NCBI GenBank assembly: GCA_039030175.1
Contig: JBCCER010000003.1
Location: forward strand, 6,078-70,077
DNA: 64,000 bases
Reading direction: 5' to 3'
From: JANQGH01 sp039030175
GTDB taxonomy: Bacteria; Pseudomonadota; Alphaproteobacteria; DSM-16000; Inquilinaceae
Shown here: piece by piece, positions 7,575 to 16,766 of the stretch
How positions within the stretch are numbered: the stretch's first letter is position 1
How the letters are laid out: every line of letters starts with the position of its first letter
Translations under genes and position numbers: made by a program
The notes under the pieces: model-generated
Database searches by the model: none
The model's input: only the letters and a program-made list of their open reading frames with translations
Told to the model about the DNA's origin: nothing

Positions 7575-8975
7575 ATGGCCAACACACCCACGCGCATCGA
7601 GACTGACAGCTTGGGCGAAATGCATGTGCCTGCAGACCGCTATTGGGGCGCTCAAACGCAGCGCAGCTTGCAGAATTTCAAGATCGGTACCGAGCGCATG
7701 CCCCAACCGCTGGTCCGCGCCTTGGGAATACAAAAGAAGGCCGCCGCACTGGCGAATATAGAAATGGGGGTCCTGCCCGAAGAGATCGGCCGAGCCATTG
7801 TGGCCGCTACCGAGGAGGTGATCGACGGCACGTTGGCCGATCATTTCCCGCTTTCGGTCTGGCAGACAGGTTCTGGCACCCAGTCGAACATGAACGCCAA
7901 TGAGGTGATCTCGAACAGGGCAATCGAGATTTTGGGCGGCGAGATCGGATCGAAACATCCGGTGCACCCCAATGACCATGGCAACAAAGGCCAGTCGTCG
8001 AACGATACGTTCCCAACGGCCATGCACATCGCGGCGGTGGAGCAGATCGAGCACGAGTTGATTCCGTCGCTCGAGCACCTGCATCACGCCTTAAACGATA
8101 AGGCAGAGGAATTCAGCGACATCGTTAAGATCGGCCGCACCCACTTGCAGGATGCAACGCCGCTCACCTTAGGCCAGGAATTTTCCGGCTATACCAAACA
8201 GGTCGAGATCGGTATTCGGCGCGTCAGAGCGACGCTTCCTCTCCTTCTCGAACTCGCGCAGGGCGGCACCGCGGTGGGTACCGGCTTGAATGCGAAAGTC
8301 GGCTTTGCAGAACTGTTTGCCGAGCGGGTCGCAGACATCACCGGCTTCCCGTTCGTTACGGCCGAAAACAAGTTCGAGGCGATGGCTGCACATGACGCCC
8401 TTGTCGACGCATCGGGCGCGCTGAACACGATTGCCGCATCTCTGATGAAGATCGCCGGCGATATCCGTCTGCTCGGCTCCGGCCCGCGATGCGGCATCGG
8501 CGAAATCATCTTACCGGCTAACGAACCCGGTTCTTCGATCATGCCTGGTAAGGTCAACCCAACCCAAGCCGAGGCACTTACCATGGTCTGCACGCGGGTT
8601 ATGGGGAATCACACCACGGTCACGGTTGCCGGCGCCTCAGGCCATTTCGAACTCAACGTGTTCAAACCGGTCATCATCTACAGCGTTCTTCAGTCGATCC
8701 GCTTGTTGGCCGACGGCGCGCGCAGCTTCACCGACAAATGTGTCGTCGGGATTGAGGCAAACCGTGAGCGGATTGACAACCTGCTCCATGAATCCCTGAT
8801 GCTGGTAACGGCCCTAAATCCCCATATCGGCTATGACAATGCCGCCAAAGTGGCGAAAAAAGCCTATGCGGACGGTTCGACGTTAAAGGAAGCGGCATTG
8901 GCGCTTGGTTTGCTCACCGCCGAGCAGTTCGATGAATGGGTGCAACCGGAGACCATGACTGGCCCGAGCCCCTGA
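7575..8975 (+). CDS. fumC: Class II fumarate hydratase
   Basis: This 466-residue iron-independent, tetrameric fumarase interconverts fumarate and malate in the TCA cycle. N-terminal MHVPADRYWGAQTQRS and TGSGTQSNMNANEV are FumC hallmarks, HPNDHGNKGQSSNDTFPTAMH forms one side of the active site, and the superfamily signature GSSIMPGKVNP appears around residue 317 with the catalytic serine. Length and motifs distinguish it from aspartase and argininosuccinate lyase. It has its own candidate promoter and is followed by a small ribbon-helix-helix gene, a common alphaproteobacterial pairing. Confidence 0.96.
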   Translation: MANTPTRIETDSLGEMHVPADRYWGAQTQRSLQNFKIGTERMPQPLVRALGIQKKAAALANIEMGVLPEEIGRAIVAATEEVIDGTLADHFPLSVWQTGSGTQSNMNANEVISNRAIEILGGEIGSKHPVHPNDHGNKGQSSNDTFPTAMHIAAVEQIEHELIPSLEHLHHALNDKAEEFSDIVKIGRTHLQDATPLTLGQEFSGYTKQVEIGIRRVRATLPLLLELAQGGTAVGTGLNAKVGFAELFAERVADITGFPFVTAENKFEAMAAHDALVDASGALNTIAASLMKIAGDIRLLGSGPRCGIGEIILPANEPGSSIMPGKVNPTQAEALTMVCTRVMGNHTTVTVAGASGHFELNVFKPVIIYSVLQSIRLLADGARSFTDKCVVGIEANRERIDNLLHESLMLVTALNPHIGYDNAAKVAKKAYADGSTLKEAALALGLLTAEQFDEWVQPETMTGPSP

Positions 8976-8993
8976 CCTGGCAAACCAGCCCCA

Positions 8994-9224
8994 ATGACAG
9001 TCAAACGTAGCGTCACGATTGCTGGGCACCGGACTTCGGTTTCCCTGGAAAAGCCTTTCTGGGAGGCGCTGCAGCAGATGGCCGATCGGCAAGGGAAATC
9101 CATCTCGGCACTCGTCGCGCAGATTGACGCCGACCGCGCACAGGCGGCTCAGCAGGTCAATCTGTCCAGCGCGTTGAGGATCTTCGTCTTGAAGGATCTA
9201 AAGGCCCAGAGCACGTCCGGTTAG
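8994..9224 (+). CDS. Ribbon-helix-helix domain protein downstream of fumC
   Basis: This 76-residue protein has the pattern of the RHH_4 family: a beta strand (RTSVSLEKPFWEAL), then helix QQMADRQGKSISALVAQID and a second helix ending SALRIFVLKDL. Such proteins resemble MetJ/Arc DNA binders, but most of this subgroup are uncharacterised. It starts 18 bases after fumC. Its last 27 bases overlap, tail to tail, the end of the AsmA-family gene on the other strand. Confidence 0.8.
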   Translation: MTVKRSVTIAGHRTSVSLEKPFWEALQQMADRQGKSISALVAQIDADRAQAAQQVNLSSALRIFVLKDLKAQSTSG

Positions 9225-12200
9225 ATCTACCGCACTGGGCACATTGTCGCCTGCAGGATCGAAGCTACCGTCAGCCCTTGGTTCTCTGGGCACAGTGAGC
9301 CCGCCGGCATCTGGCACAAGCGGCCTTGTCGGTGCATCCAGCGCGTCGTCCTCGTTCGGCTCCGGCGTTGGTCGCAGTCGATCCGTTAGCGCCTCGGCGG
9401 CGCGCTGAACGACCCAACTTCTCAGCGCGTCGGTTTCAAGCGATCTCTCCATGCGCTCAATCGGCCCTGAAAAGTTGATCACAAAGGGCGGCGCGTCGGG
9501 ATAGGCAAACAGGCTAACATCAAGCGCGGCATTGAAAATCAGGCTAGCCAAATCCAGCCGGGCCGTCCCCTCAGCCAGCCCCGTTTCGGTCCGCCAGCGC
9601 ACGGCATCGCTGAACAACAAGCCGCGATCCAGGTCCAAAGGCGCATTGAACGCGGAGAAATCCGTCGTGCCTTCAATCAGGGGACCGCGAACGACCTCGA
9701 GGAACTCAATCGGCCCCTCCAAGTCGCCCAACCGTTCGCTGACTGCCGTTAGGTCTAAACGCTCGACCGTACCATCGCGTGCCGCCACCAAACCGTCGCC
9801 GCGCAGGTTCAAAACCAGATCCATTGGGCTGGCGCCCGTACCTGAGCCATTGAGTGCAAAATCAAGCAAGCCTGAGGCTCCACCGATCTGCAGCGGCCCG
9901 CCGAGCAGCTGGGTGAGATCGGTATCTGCCATGGCAAGATCGAAGGAAAGGCTCGTCGGCTCGGCTAGAGTGGCTTGCGCGGTCAGGCCAGCCTGGCCGC
10001 CAAAAAGACCTGTGCTGGCTTGCGACAACTCAAGGACACCTTCGTTGAGGCTGCCTTCCAAGGCGGGTGTATCCAACCGAATGCCACCGACCTCGACCGA
10101 GTTCGCTGTCAACAAGAATTGTCCGTCGATCGTACCCAAGGCTGGCCAGGCAAACGGTTCGGTGGACCAGCGATCACCGCCCTGCGTAACGAAACTGGCT
10201 TCTCGTGGTGGCAAGAATGGCTCCACCGTCAGGTCGTTGAGGCCAAGGGCTGCATCGAAAGATGCCCGCGGTCCGTCAAGCTCAAGGGCCAGCCTGCCGC
10301 CAACGGTAACATCGCCAAATTGGCCAATCAGATCATCGAGCACAAACGACGGCCCAGCTCCGCTGATCGTCATATACAGGTCTAGCGCACCGAGGTCGCC
10401 TCTCGGTGCATAATCCGGCCAGGCGAAACGTGCCACCTCAAGAACATCCTCATGGATGATCCGAGCAGCCAGTTCATAGGCGGGCCGCCCCAAGGGGTCG
10501 GCAACGGAACCGCCGAGCGCAGCATTGCCCCGTGCCAGTTCCAGCTGTGCCTCAAGGTCGATCCGGTCGAAACCGCCGACAACGCGAAGCCGCGCGTCTC
10601 CAGCGCCCAGACGCTCGATCGGCCAACCGGCATCAATCGCGAGCAATTCGAGCAAGCGCCGCGGCGCATCGGCTGCAACCTCCAGGGTCACATCGAATGC
10701 ATCCAGTGGCCATATCTGCTCGACGCGGCCTTGAATGCTAAATGAGGCGCCGTCAGCATTCCCTATCGAGGCTTGACGTAAATCCATTGTGCCCCGGTTC
10801 AGTGTGCCATCCAACCTGAGATCCTCGAGCGACGTCCCGGCAACCGTCAGCCGGTCCATGGTCAGATCAACGTTGGCATCCATTTCGACCAAAGACGGCC
10901 AAGCGGACGCGAGCCAGGCGGTTGCGTGGTCAAGCGCTTGGCGCGGCGCGCCGACCGGATCTGCGGCGTAGGCGTCAACATTGAGATCGTCGACCTCCAG
11001 ACGCAGACCGAGCCCAGGCCGATCGCCGCCGCGATAGGCAAACCCGCCAGAAAATTGCGTGGAGTCGACCAGCACTTCCAGCCCGGTTACCCGCAAATCG
11101 TCTAGAGTTCCAGCAATTCCCGCCCGACCATTGAAGGCCCTCAGCCTGGTGCTAGGTATGTCGTCTACCTCAAGGCCGCCCCAGGACAACAGGCGCCGGA
11201 GATCGCCTGAGGCCATCTCCAGGGCGATATCGGCTTGTGCGGGACTGTCTTCGCCCGGGCCGATCGTACCGACTGCACGCAGGTCGGTGCCCCCCGGAAG
11301 CTGCGCGGTCAACCTGCTGACCGACAGGGCACCATCACCGAGCGTCGCATTCAGCCGCACCTGCCGAACAGGCGTGCCGCCCAAATCCAGCGCCCCGATC
11401 CCCGCGTCGAGCGTCACACGCAGCTCATCGGGCAGCATGGAACGGTCGCCGGCTAGCAGATCCCACCAGCGAACCGGTCCGCCAGATGCCCATTGGACGA
11501 GGTCAAGTCTATTAGCGTTGAGGTCAAGATTGACCGTGGGAACAGGCCCCAAGGCAACCGACATCGAACCGCTGGCCCGGGTTTCCCCGACCTCGAATTC
11601 CAGATCGTTCAGCTCGATTGTGCCTTCGCGGCCAACCAACTGGGCTGAGAACAAGAAGTCATCGGTCCAATCAGATGGAACATCGATAGCCCCGACAAGC
11701 GGGTCGAGTGCGCTCGCCAGATCCTCGCCGCTCAGACGCAGATCGCCCTGCAATCGGCCATCAATGCCGACAAGTCCGCTATACCGTCCTTCCAACCCAC
11801 TGCGATCGAGGCCAAAGGCAACAGTCATCGGCCAGGCTCCCGCACTAGACAGACGTCCAGCGCTGATTTCCACGGAAACGGGCTGGCCCGCGGCGCGAAG
11901 GCCACCAACCACCGTGAAAGGCCCAGCGACACTCTCTGCAGTGATTTGCGCAAAGATCCGATCTAGCGAATGGTCCTGCGCCGAACCAGCATCGCGCCAA
12001 TGGATCGACCCATTTTCGATCGTCATCCGATCAAGCCGTATCCGCTGGGCCACCGAAGGATCGAAGATCTCGGTGCCAATCTCTCCCAGTTCGATCACGG
12101 GATCGATAAGGATAACCTGCTCAAGATCGAACTGGCCGCTGACCAGGGGCAGCAAGGCCATGCGAAGGTCCACGGCGTCGATTTCCGCAAGCGTACCGCC

Positions 12201-12422
12201 TACGCCGTCAGACAGGCTGACCTGCTCGGCAGACAGCGTCGGTGTCGGCAGCAGCGCAAATTCCAACTCACCTGCAATCTGGACCTGACGGTCAAGCAAG
12301 CTGGAGAGCTGGCGTTCAACCCAGTCTCGACGTGTGTTCCAATCGATGAAGCTGGGCAATGCCAGAACACTGACAATTGCCAAACAGACAAAGATGAACA
12401 AACCGAATAGGAGCTTCTTCAA
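9198..12422 (-). CDS. AsmA-family envelope protein
   Basis: This 1074-residue protein has one N-terminal membrane anchor (residues 4-24, LFGLFIFVCLAIVSVLA) and a long periplasmic part. It opens with the AsmA signature of RRDWVERQLSSLLDRQVQIAGELEFALLPTPTLSAEQVSL. The C-terminal AsmA_2-like region contains LDFALNGSGTGASPMDLVLNLRG-type repeats. AsmA/TamB relatives are beta-rich bridges implicated in phospholipid transport or outer-membrane biogenesis; the specific role here is not shown. Long open frames on the opposite strand are GC-driven shadows. The gene stands alone. Confidence 0.85.
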   Translation of the reverse strand: MKKLLFGLFIFVCLAIVSVLALPSFIDWNTRRDWVERQLSSLLDRQVQIAGELEFALLPTPTLSAEQVSLSDGVGGTLAEIDAVDLRMALLPLVSGQFDLEQVILIDPVIELGEIGTEIFDPSVAQRIRLDRMTIENGSIHWRDAGSAQDHSLDRIFAQITAESVAGPFTVVGGLRAAGQPVSVEISAGRLSSAGAWPMTVAFGLDRSGLEGRYSGLVGIDGRLQGDLRLSGEDLASALDPLVGAIDVPSDWTDDFLFSAQLVGREGTIELNDLEFEVGETRASGSMSVALGPVPTVNLDLNANRLDLVQWASGGPVRWWDLLAGDRSMLPDELRVTLDAGIGALDLGGTPVRQVRLNATLGDGALSVSRLTAQLPGGTDLRAVGTIGPGEDSPAQADIALEMASGDLRRLLSWGGLEVDDIPSTRLRAFNGRAGIAGTLDDLRVTGLEVLVDSTQFSGGFAYRGGDRPGLGLRLEVDDLNVDAYAADPVGAPRQALDHATAWLASAWPSLVEMDANVDLTMDRLTVAGTSLEDLRLDGTLNRGTMDLRQASIGNADGASFSIQGRVEQIWPLDAFDVTLEVAADAPRRLLELLAIDAGWPIERLGAGDARLRVVGGFDRIDLEAQLELARGNAALGGSVADPLGRPAYELAARIIHEDVLEVARFAWPDYAPRGDLGALDLYMTISGAGPSFVLDDLIGQFGDVTVGGRLALELDGPRASFDAALGLNDLTVEPFLPPREASFVTQGGDRWSTEPFAWPALGTIDGQFLLTANSVEVGGIRLDTPALEGSLNEGVLELSQASTGLFGGQAGLTAQATLAEPTSLSFDLAMADTDLTQLLGGPLQIGGASGLLDFALNGSGTGASPMDLVLNLRGDGLVAARDGTVERLDLTAVSERLGDLEGPIEFLEVVRGPLIEGTTDFSAFNAPLDLDRGLLFSDAVRWRTETGLAEGTARLDLASLIFNAALDVSLFAYPDAPPFVINFSGPIERMERSLETDALRSWVVQRAAEALTDRLRPTPEPNEDDALDAPTRPLVPDAGGLTVPREPRADGSFDPAGDNVPSAVDLTGRALGL

Positions 12423-12567
12423 GGGCGAACCGTAATCTGATCGGCCTGGCTACCGAATGTGCGGCACAACCGTTGCTGAGTCGTCAACCGCGATTAATAC
12501 GCTGCAAAGCTATCGATCACCGCCGATAATGGCAAACTCAGGCCATTTGGTGGCCAAATGACGACCT

Positions 12568-13971
12568 CTACACCTGCACGACCTTGCCCGGATTCATGCG
12601 ATTTTCCGGGTCCAGCGCCAATTTGATTGCCCGCATGACTGCAACGCCATCGCCATGCTCGGTGGCCATGAAACGCAACTTGCCATAGCCGACACCATGT
12701 TCCCCCGTGCAGGTACCTCCCATCGCTATCGCACGCAAGACCATTCGTTCATGAAGCTTGTCAGCCTTTTCAACCTCTTCGGGGTCGTCAGGGTCCAACA
12801 CATAGACCAGATGGAAGTTGCCGTCGCCGACATGGCCGACCATCGGTGCCAACAGTCCTGACTCGTTCAGGTCCTTCTTGGTTTCCAAGATACACTCTGC
12901 AAGCTTCGAAATAGGCACGCAGACGTCGGTTGGCATACCGCGCGCGCCTGGACGCAGTGCCAGTCCAGCATAGTAGGCATCGTGCCGCGCCTGCCACAGT
13001 CGGCTGCGGTCCTCCGGCTTCGTTGCCCATTGAAAGTCGCTGCCGCCATACTGGGAGGTGATGGCGGCGACCGTTTGCGCCTGCTCGCCGACGCCCGCTT
13101 TTGAACCGTGGAATTCGAAGAACAAGGTCGGCAAGACCGCCAGATTGAGTTTCGAGTACCGGTTGCTGGCGTCCATTTGGACCTCGTCCAACAGTTCCAT
13201 GCGCGCAACCGGCACGCCCATCTGGATCGTCTCAATCACCGTGTTGACCGCATCCTCTATCGTCGGGAACGCGCAGATAGCCGACGAAATCGCCTCTGGA
13301 ACGCCGTGTAGCCTAAGCCTGATTTCCGTGATGACGCCAAGCGTGCCTTCCGAGCCGACAAAAAGACGGGTGAGATCATACCCAGCGGCCGATTTCCTCG
13401 CCCTACCGCCAGTGTGGATGATGCGACCATCCGCTAGCACGACCGTCAGTCCCAATACATTCTCGCGCATCGTTCCATAACGGACCGCATTCGTGCCAGA
13501 GGCGCGAGTCGCGGTCATGCCACCTATCGACGCGTCAGCCCCAGGATCGATCGGGAAGAACAGACCGGTGTCGCGCAGATGCTCGTTCAATCGTCTGCGG
13601 GTGACGCCCGCCTGAACAGTGCAATCCATGTCGGGCGCGTTTACCTCAAGCACGCGGTCCATACCGGACAGATCGATGCAGATGCCTCCCCTCACCGCCG
13701 CAACACCGCCCTCGAGCGAGGTGCCGGTGCCAAATGGGATGACCGCCGCGTCGTGTGCCGCGCACAGCTTGACGATCGCCGAGACCTCTTCAGTGGTATG
13801 CGCAAATGCGACCGCGTCGGGCATCTCGGTTGGATGGTAACTTTCGTCATGCCCGTGCCGGTCGCGCTCAGCGGCGGACATACTCAAACGGTCGCCAAGC
13901 AGCTGTCCGAGCTCCGTGATGAGTTCCGGATTCGCCGAAAGCCGGTGGGTATTCGCTGCTGACGCGACCAT
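12568..13971 (-). CDS. FAD-linked D-lactate/glycolate-type dehydrogenase
   Basis: This 467-residue protein belongs to the GlcD/DLD family, oxidising a D-2-hydroxy acid and passing electrons to quinone or cytochrome. The PCMH-type FAD domain covers about residues 50-230 with VIPFGTGTSLEGG and IGGMTATRASGTNAVRYGTM. The C-terminal domain contains GHVGDGNFHLVYVLD and GGTCTGEHGVGYGK, bearing the metal and substrate histidines, and ends in LDPENRMNPGKV. The frame is open upstream, but ATG 13971 has AGGA at good spacing and starts the homologous sequence. D-lactate is the likeliest substrate because there is no GlcE/GlcF beside it. Confidence 0.85.
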   Translation of the reverse strand: MVASAANTHRLSANPELITELGQLLGDRLSMSAAERDRHGHDESYHPTEMPDAVAFAHTTEEVSAIVKLCAAHDAAVIPFGTGTSLEGGVAAVRGGICIDLSGMDRVLEVNAPDMDCTVQAGVTRRRLNEHLRDTGLFFPIDPGADASIGGMTATRASGTNAVRYGTMRENVLGLTVVLADGRIIHTGGRARKSAAGYDLTRLFVGSEGTLGVITEIRLRLHGVPEAISSAICAFPTIEDAVNTVIETIQMGVPVARMELLDEVQMDASNRYSKLNLAVLPTLFFEFHGSKAGVGEQAQTVAAITSQYGGSDFQWATKPEDRSRLWQARHDAYYAGLALRPGARGMPTDVCVPISKLAECILETKKDLNESGLLAPMVGHVGDGNFHLVYVLDPDDPEEVEKADKLHERMVLRAIAMGGTCTGEHGVGYGKLRFMATEHGDGVAVMRAIKLALDPENRMNPGKVVQV

Positions 13972-14046
13972 TGTGAATTCCTCGGTTTTCAGGCCACTTG
14001 CCTGACTTTCTGCGGAGAAACCTAGTGATCCGCCTTGCGGAGGGCA

Positions 14047-14184
14047 ATGGCGCCCAACATTCTGGCAGCCAGCCATGTTGACGGCCCAGTGGCATCGTTC
14101 GCTGCAATGCAGTATGACCTCATCCGCCATGACCAGCCAGACGACCACGTTACCCAACTCATTGCCCACTTCCGGGCGGCTTGA
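14047..14184 (+). CDS. Possible 45-residue small protein
   Basis: A 45-codon frame begins at ATG 14047 right after GGAGGG (14039-14044, tight spacing) and stops three bases before the GTG of the TerB-DnaJ gene. The sequence (MAPNILAASHVDGPVASFAA at the N terminus) is unfamiliar. It could be a coupled small gene or a chance frame; spacing to the next gene is the only positive argument. Confidence 0.22.
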   Translation: MAPNILAASHVDGPVASFAAMQYDLIRHDQPDDHVTQLIAHFRAA

Positions 14185-14187
14185 GCC

Positions 14188-14946
14188 GTGAGTATATGGG
14201 GCGCATTGCTGGGCGGTGCGGCCGGCTTTGCCATTGGCGGCCCTTTGGGCGCGCTTCTGGGTGCCGCCGCCGGTCATGCGGTCGAGCGAGTCGGTCAGCA
14301 GGCGGGTCTAATTGAGACCGGCCAGGCCGGTCCGCAGTCTCGCCGTGACGGTACGCGCCACATCGCCTTCACCATCGGCGTCATCGCGCTCGGGGCCAAA
14401 ATGGCCAAAGCCGACGGTCGAGTGACGCGCGACGAGGTCGATGCCTTCAAGCGGGTGTTCAAAGTTCCGCCGGGCGAGAGCCAGAATGTCGCCCGCGTAT
14501 TCAACATGGCGCGCCAGGACAGTGCCGGCTTTGAACCTTATGCCCGACAGATCGCGGGCCTGTTTCGCGACAAGCCGGCCGTCTTGGAAGAACTGCTGCA
14601 CTGTCTTTTCTACATCGCCAAGGCGGACGGCCAGATTCACGAAAACGAGCTGGCCTATCTGAAGAGTGTTTCGTCGATCTTCGGCTTCGATGCTGCAACG
14701 TTCGATCGTATCCGGGCCAGCGAGATCGGCGAAGACAAGGAAGACCCCTACACAATTCTAGGGGTGACGCGCGACATGGATGATGATGCACTCAAACATG
14801 CCTATCGAGAGCTTGTGCGCGAACATCACCCCGACAGGCTGGTCGCGCAGGGCATGCCCGCCGAGTTTGTTGAGGTGGCGGATCGCCGGCTGGCGGCCAT
14901 CAATGCCGCCTATGACCGCATACGCGCCGAACGCGGACTAACTTAG
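14188..14946 (+). CDS. TerB-DnaJ domain protein (DjlA-like)
   Basis: This 252-residue protein starts at GTG with a glycine-zipper membrane segment (residues 1-33, ALLGGAAGFAIGGPLGALLG). A TerB-like helical domain follows at about 58-165, containing AKADGRVTRDEVDAF and AKADGQIHENEL repeats, and then a C-terminal J domain at about 185-250 with the HPD motif in REHHPDRL. The layout is that of DjlA, a membrane-anchored DnaK co-chaperone. DnaK stimulation is inferred from HPD. It precedes the ABC-F gene by 11 bases. Confidence 0.85.
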   Translation: MSIWGALLGGAAGFAIGGPLGALLGAAAGHAVERVGQQAGLIETGQAGPQSRRDGTRHIAFTIGVIALGAKMAKADGRVTRDEVDAFKRVFKVPPGESQNVARVFNMARQDSAGFEPYARQIAGLFRDKPAVLEELLHCLFYIAKADGQIHENELAYLKSVSSIFGFDAATFDRIRASEIGEDKEDPYTILGVTRDMDDDALKHAYRELVREHHPDRLVAQGMPAEFVEVADRRLAAINAAYDRIRAERGLT

Positions 14947-14957
14947 ATGGTTGTCTG

Positions 14958-16766
14958 ATGGCTGGCGAACCGCCGCTGCTCGCCTTGCGCGACGCTCGAC
15001 TGGGTTTTGGCGAGAGGCCGCTGTTTATTGATCTGGCCATGAGTTTGTCGCGAGGCGATAAGACATGTTTGGTCGGGCGCAACGGTGCCGGCAAATCAAG
15101 CCTGATGAAAGTCCTGGCCGGACAGATCGAGCTGGATAGTGGTGAGCGATTTCTTCAGCCGGGTATTCGGCCGGCGTATCTACCCCAGGAACCCGATCTC
15201 TCGGGCTACGAGACGGTAGGAGCCTATGTGAAGGACGGACTGCCCGCAGATCAGCGGGACGAAGCCTTTAAAGTCGACAGCGCCGTCGAGCAGTTGAACC
15301 TTCTCGGCGATCACCCTGCCGCCACCTTGTCCGGCGGCGAGGCAAAGCGGGCTGCCCTTGCGCGCCTTCTAGTCGCTGACCCCGGCATCATTCTGCTCGA
15401 CGAGCCGACAAACCATCTTGATCTCACCACGATCGGCTGGTTGGAGGACTTTCTGCTGGGCTTCAACGGCTCGCTGCTGATGATAAGCCATGACCGGGCC
15501 TTGCTGAAGGCTGTCAGCACGTCGGTCTTGTGGCTCGATCGCGGTCTCATCAGGCGGCGAGAGCGGGGTTTTGATGGGTTTGAGGATTGGGCGGAAAAGG
15601 TTGTCGAACAGGAAGCCGAAGCCGCCCACAAGCTCAACCGCAAAATCGCCGCGGAGACGAAGTGGTCGGTCGAAGGTATCACCGCACGCCGGAAGCGTAA
15701 TCAAGGTCGCCTAAGGGCCCTTGCCGCCATGAGGCAGGAGAGGCGCGACCGTCCAGCGCCTGGGGCCCAAGCCAAATTGTCAGTTGCGGACGCCGATCGT
15801 AGCGGAAAGCGGGTCTTGGAAGCTCGCGGGCTGAGCAAGTCTTTTGGCGAGCAGCAATTGTTCTCCGATTTCTCGACACGACTACTGCGCGGTGACCGGG
15901 TCGGCGTGATCGGCCCAAACGGCGCTGGAAAAACGACGCTGGTTAAGATTCTGATCGGCCAGGAAGAACCGGACGAAGGTTCCGTCGCGCTGGGCTCAAA
16001 CATCCAAATTGCCTGGTTCGACCAGCGACGCGAAAGCCTGGACCCGGAGGCCAGCGTTCAAGACAATTTGCTGCCTGGTGGCGGTGACATGATTTTCGTT
16101 GGTGATCGACAGCGACATATCGCCAGCTATCTCGGCGACTTCCTTTTCGAACCCGGGCAATTCCGCAGCCCGGTCAAAAGCCTTTCGGGCGGCGAGCGAA
16201 ACAGACTGCTTCTGGCTCGGCTGTTCGCCAGACCCTCCAATCTCTTGGTTCTGGACGAGCCGACAAATGATCTGGATATCGAGACGCTGGATTTGTTGGA
16301 GGATGTCCTGGGGGATTATGGCGGCACCCTCATCCTCATCAGCCACGATCGCGACTTTTTGGACCGGCTGGTGACCTCAACCATTGCACTCGAGGGGGAT
16401 GGTCGGATTGCCGAGTATGTCGGCGGCTATTCCGACTATGTCCGCCAGCAACCCTCACCCTCGCGCTCCGCTCTTCGACAGCGTTCCAAGCCGAAACCAA
16501 AATCAAAGCCTAAGCCGGCAAGCACATCCGGTAAGCTCAGTTACAAGGACCAGCGTGTTTTGTCGTCGCTGCCAGAGCAGATCGACGCCCTGGAAGCCGA
16601 GATCTCGGAGATAGAGCAGTCTCTGGCCGACCCGGACCTCTATCGTCGAGATCCGGAGCAGCATGGAAAACTCGGCGATCGGCTGACAACGGCCCTGGCT
16701 GAGAAGGAGCAGGCCGAAGACCAATGGCTTGAATTGGCCGCACGCGCCGAAGCACTGTCGACCTGA
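14958..16766 (+). CDS. uup: ABC-F ATPase, Uup type
   Basis: This 602-residue cytoplasmic protein has two ATPase domains and no membrane segments. Domain 1 has Walker A GRNGAGKS (about residue 41) and signature LSGGEAKR; domain 2 has GPNGAGKTT (about 321) and LSGGERNR. The C terminus after about residue 500 is a basic linker (KPKPKSKPKP) followed by GKLSYKDQR and a coiled coil, the DNA- or ribosome-binding Uup extension. Uup-like ABC-F proteins act on ribosomes and affect transposon excision. Its stop overlaps the next gene's ATG by one base. Confidence 0.9.
   Translation: MAGEPPLLALRDARLGFGERPLFIDLAMSLSRGDKTCLVGRNGAGKSSLMKVLAGQIELDSGERFLQPGIRPAYLPQEPDLSGYETVGAYVKDGLPADQRDEAFKVDSAVEQLNLLGDHPAATLSGGEAKRAALARLLVADPGIILLDEPTNHLDLTTIGWLEDFLLGFNGSLLMISHDRALLKAVSTSVLWLDRGLIRRRERGFDGFEDWAEKVVEQEAEAAHKLNRKIAAETKWSVEGITARRKRNQGRLRALAAMRQERRDRPAPGAQAKLSVADADRSGKRVLEARGLSKSFGEQQLFSDFSTRLLRGDRVGVIGPNGAGKTTLVKILIGQEEPDEGSVALGSNIQIAWFDQRRESLDPEASVQDNLLPGGGDMIFVGDRQRHIASYLGDFLFEPGQFRSPVKSLSGGERNRLLLARLFARPSNLLVLDEPTNDLDIETLDLLEDVLGDYGGTLILISHDRDFLDRLVTSTIALEGDGRIAEYVGGYSDYVRQQPSPSRSALRQRSKPKPKSKPKPASTSGKLSYKDQRVLSSLPEQIDALEAEISEIEQSLADPDLYRRDPEQHGKLGDRLTTALAEKEQAEDQWLELAARAEALST

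Noticed and set aside
11059..12288. 409-codon plus-strand frame opposite the AsmA gene
   Set aside because: It is Ser/Arg/Pro-rich with no recognisable fold, typical of antisense frames in GC-rich genes, and the minus-strand AsmA protein is clearly real.
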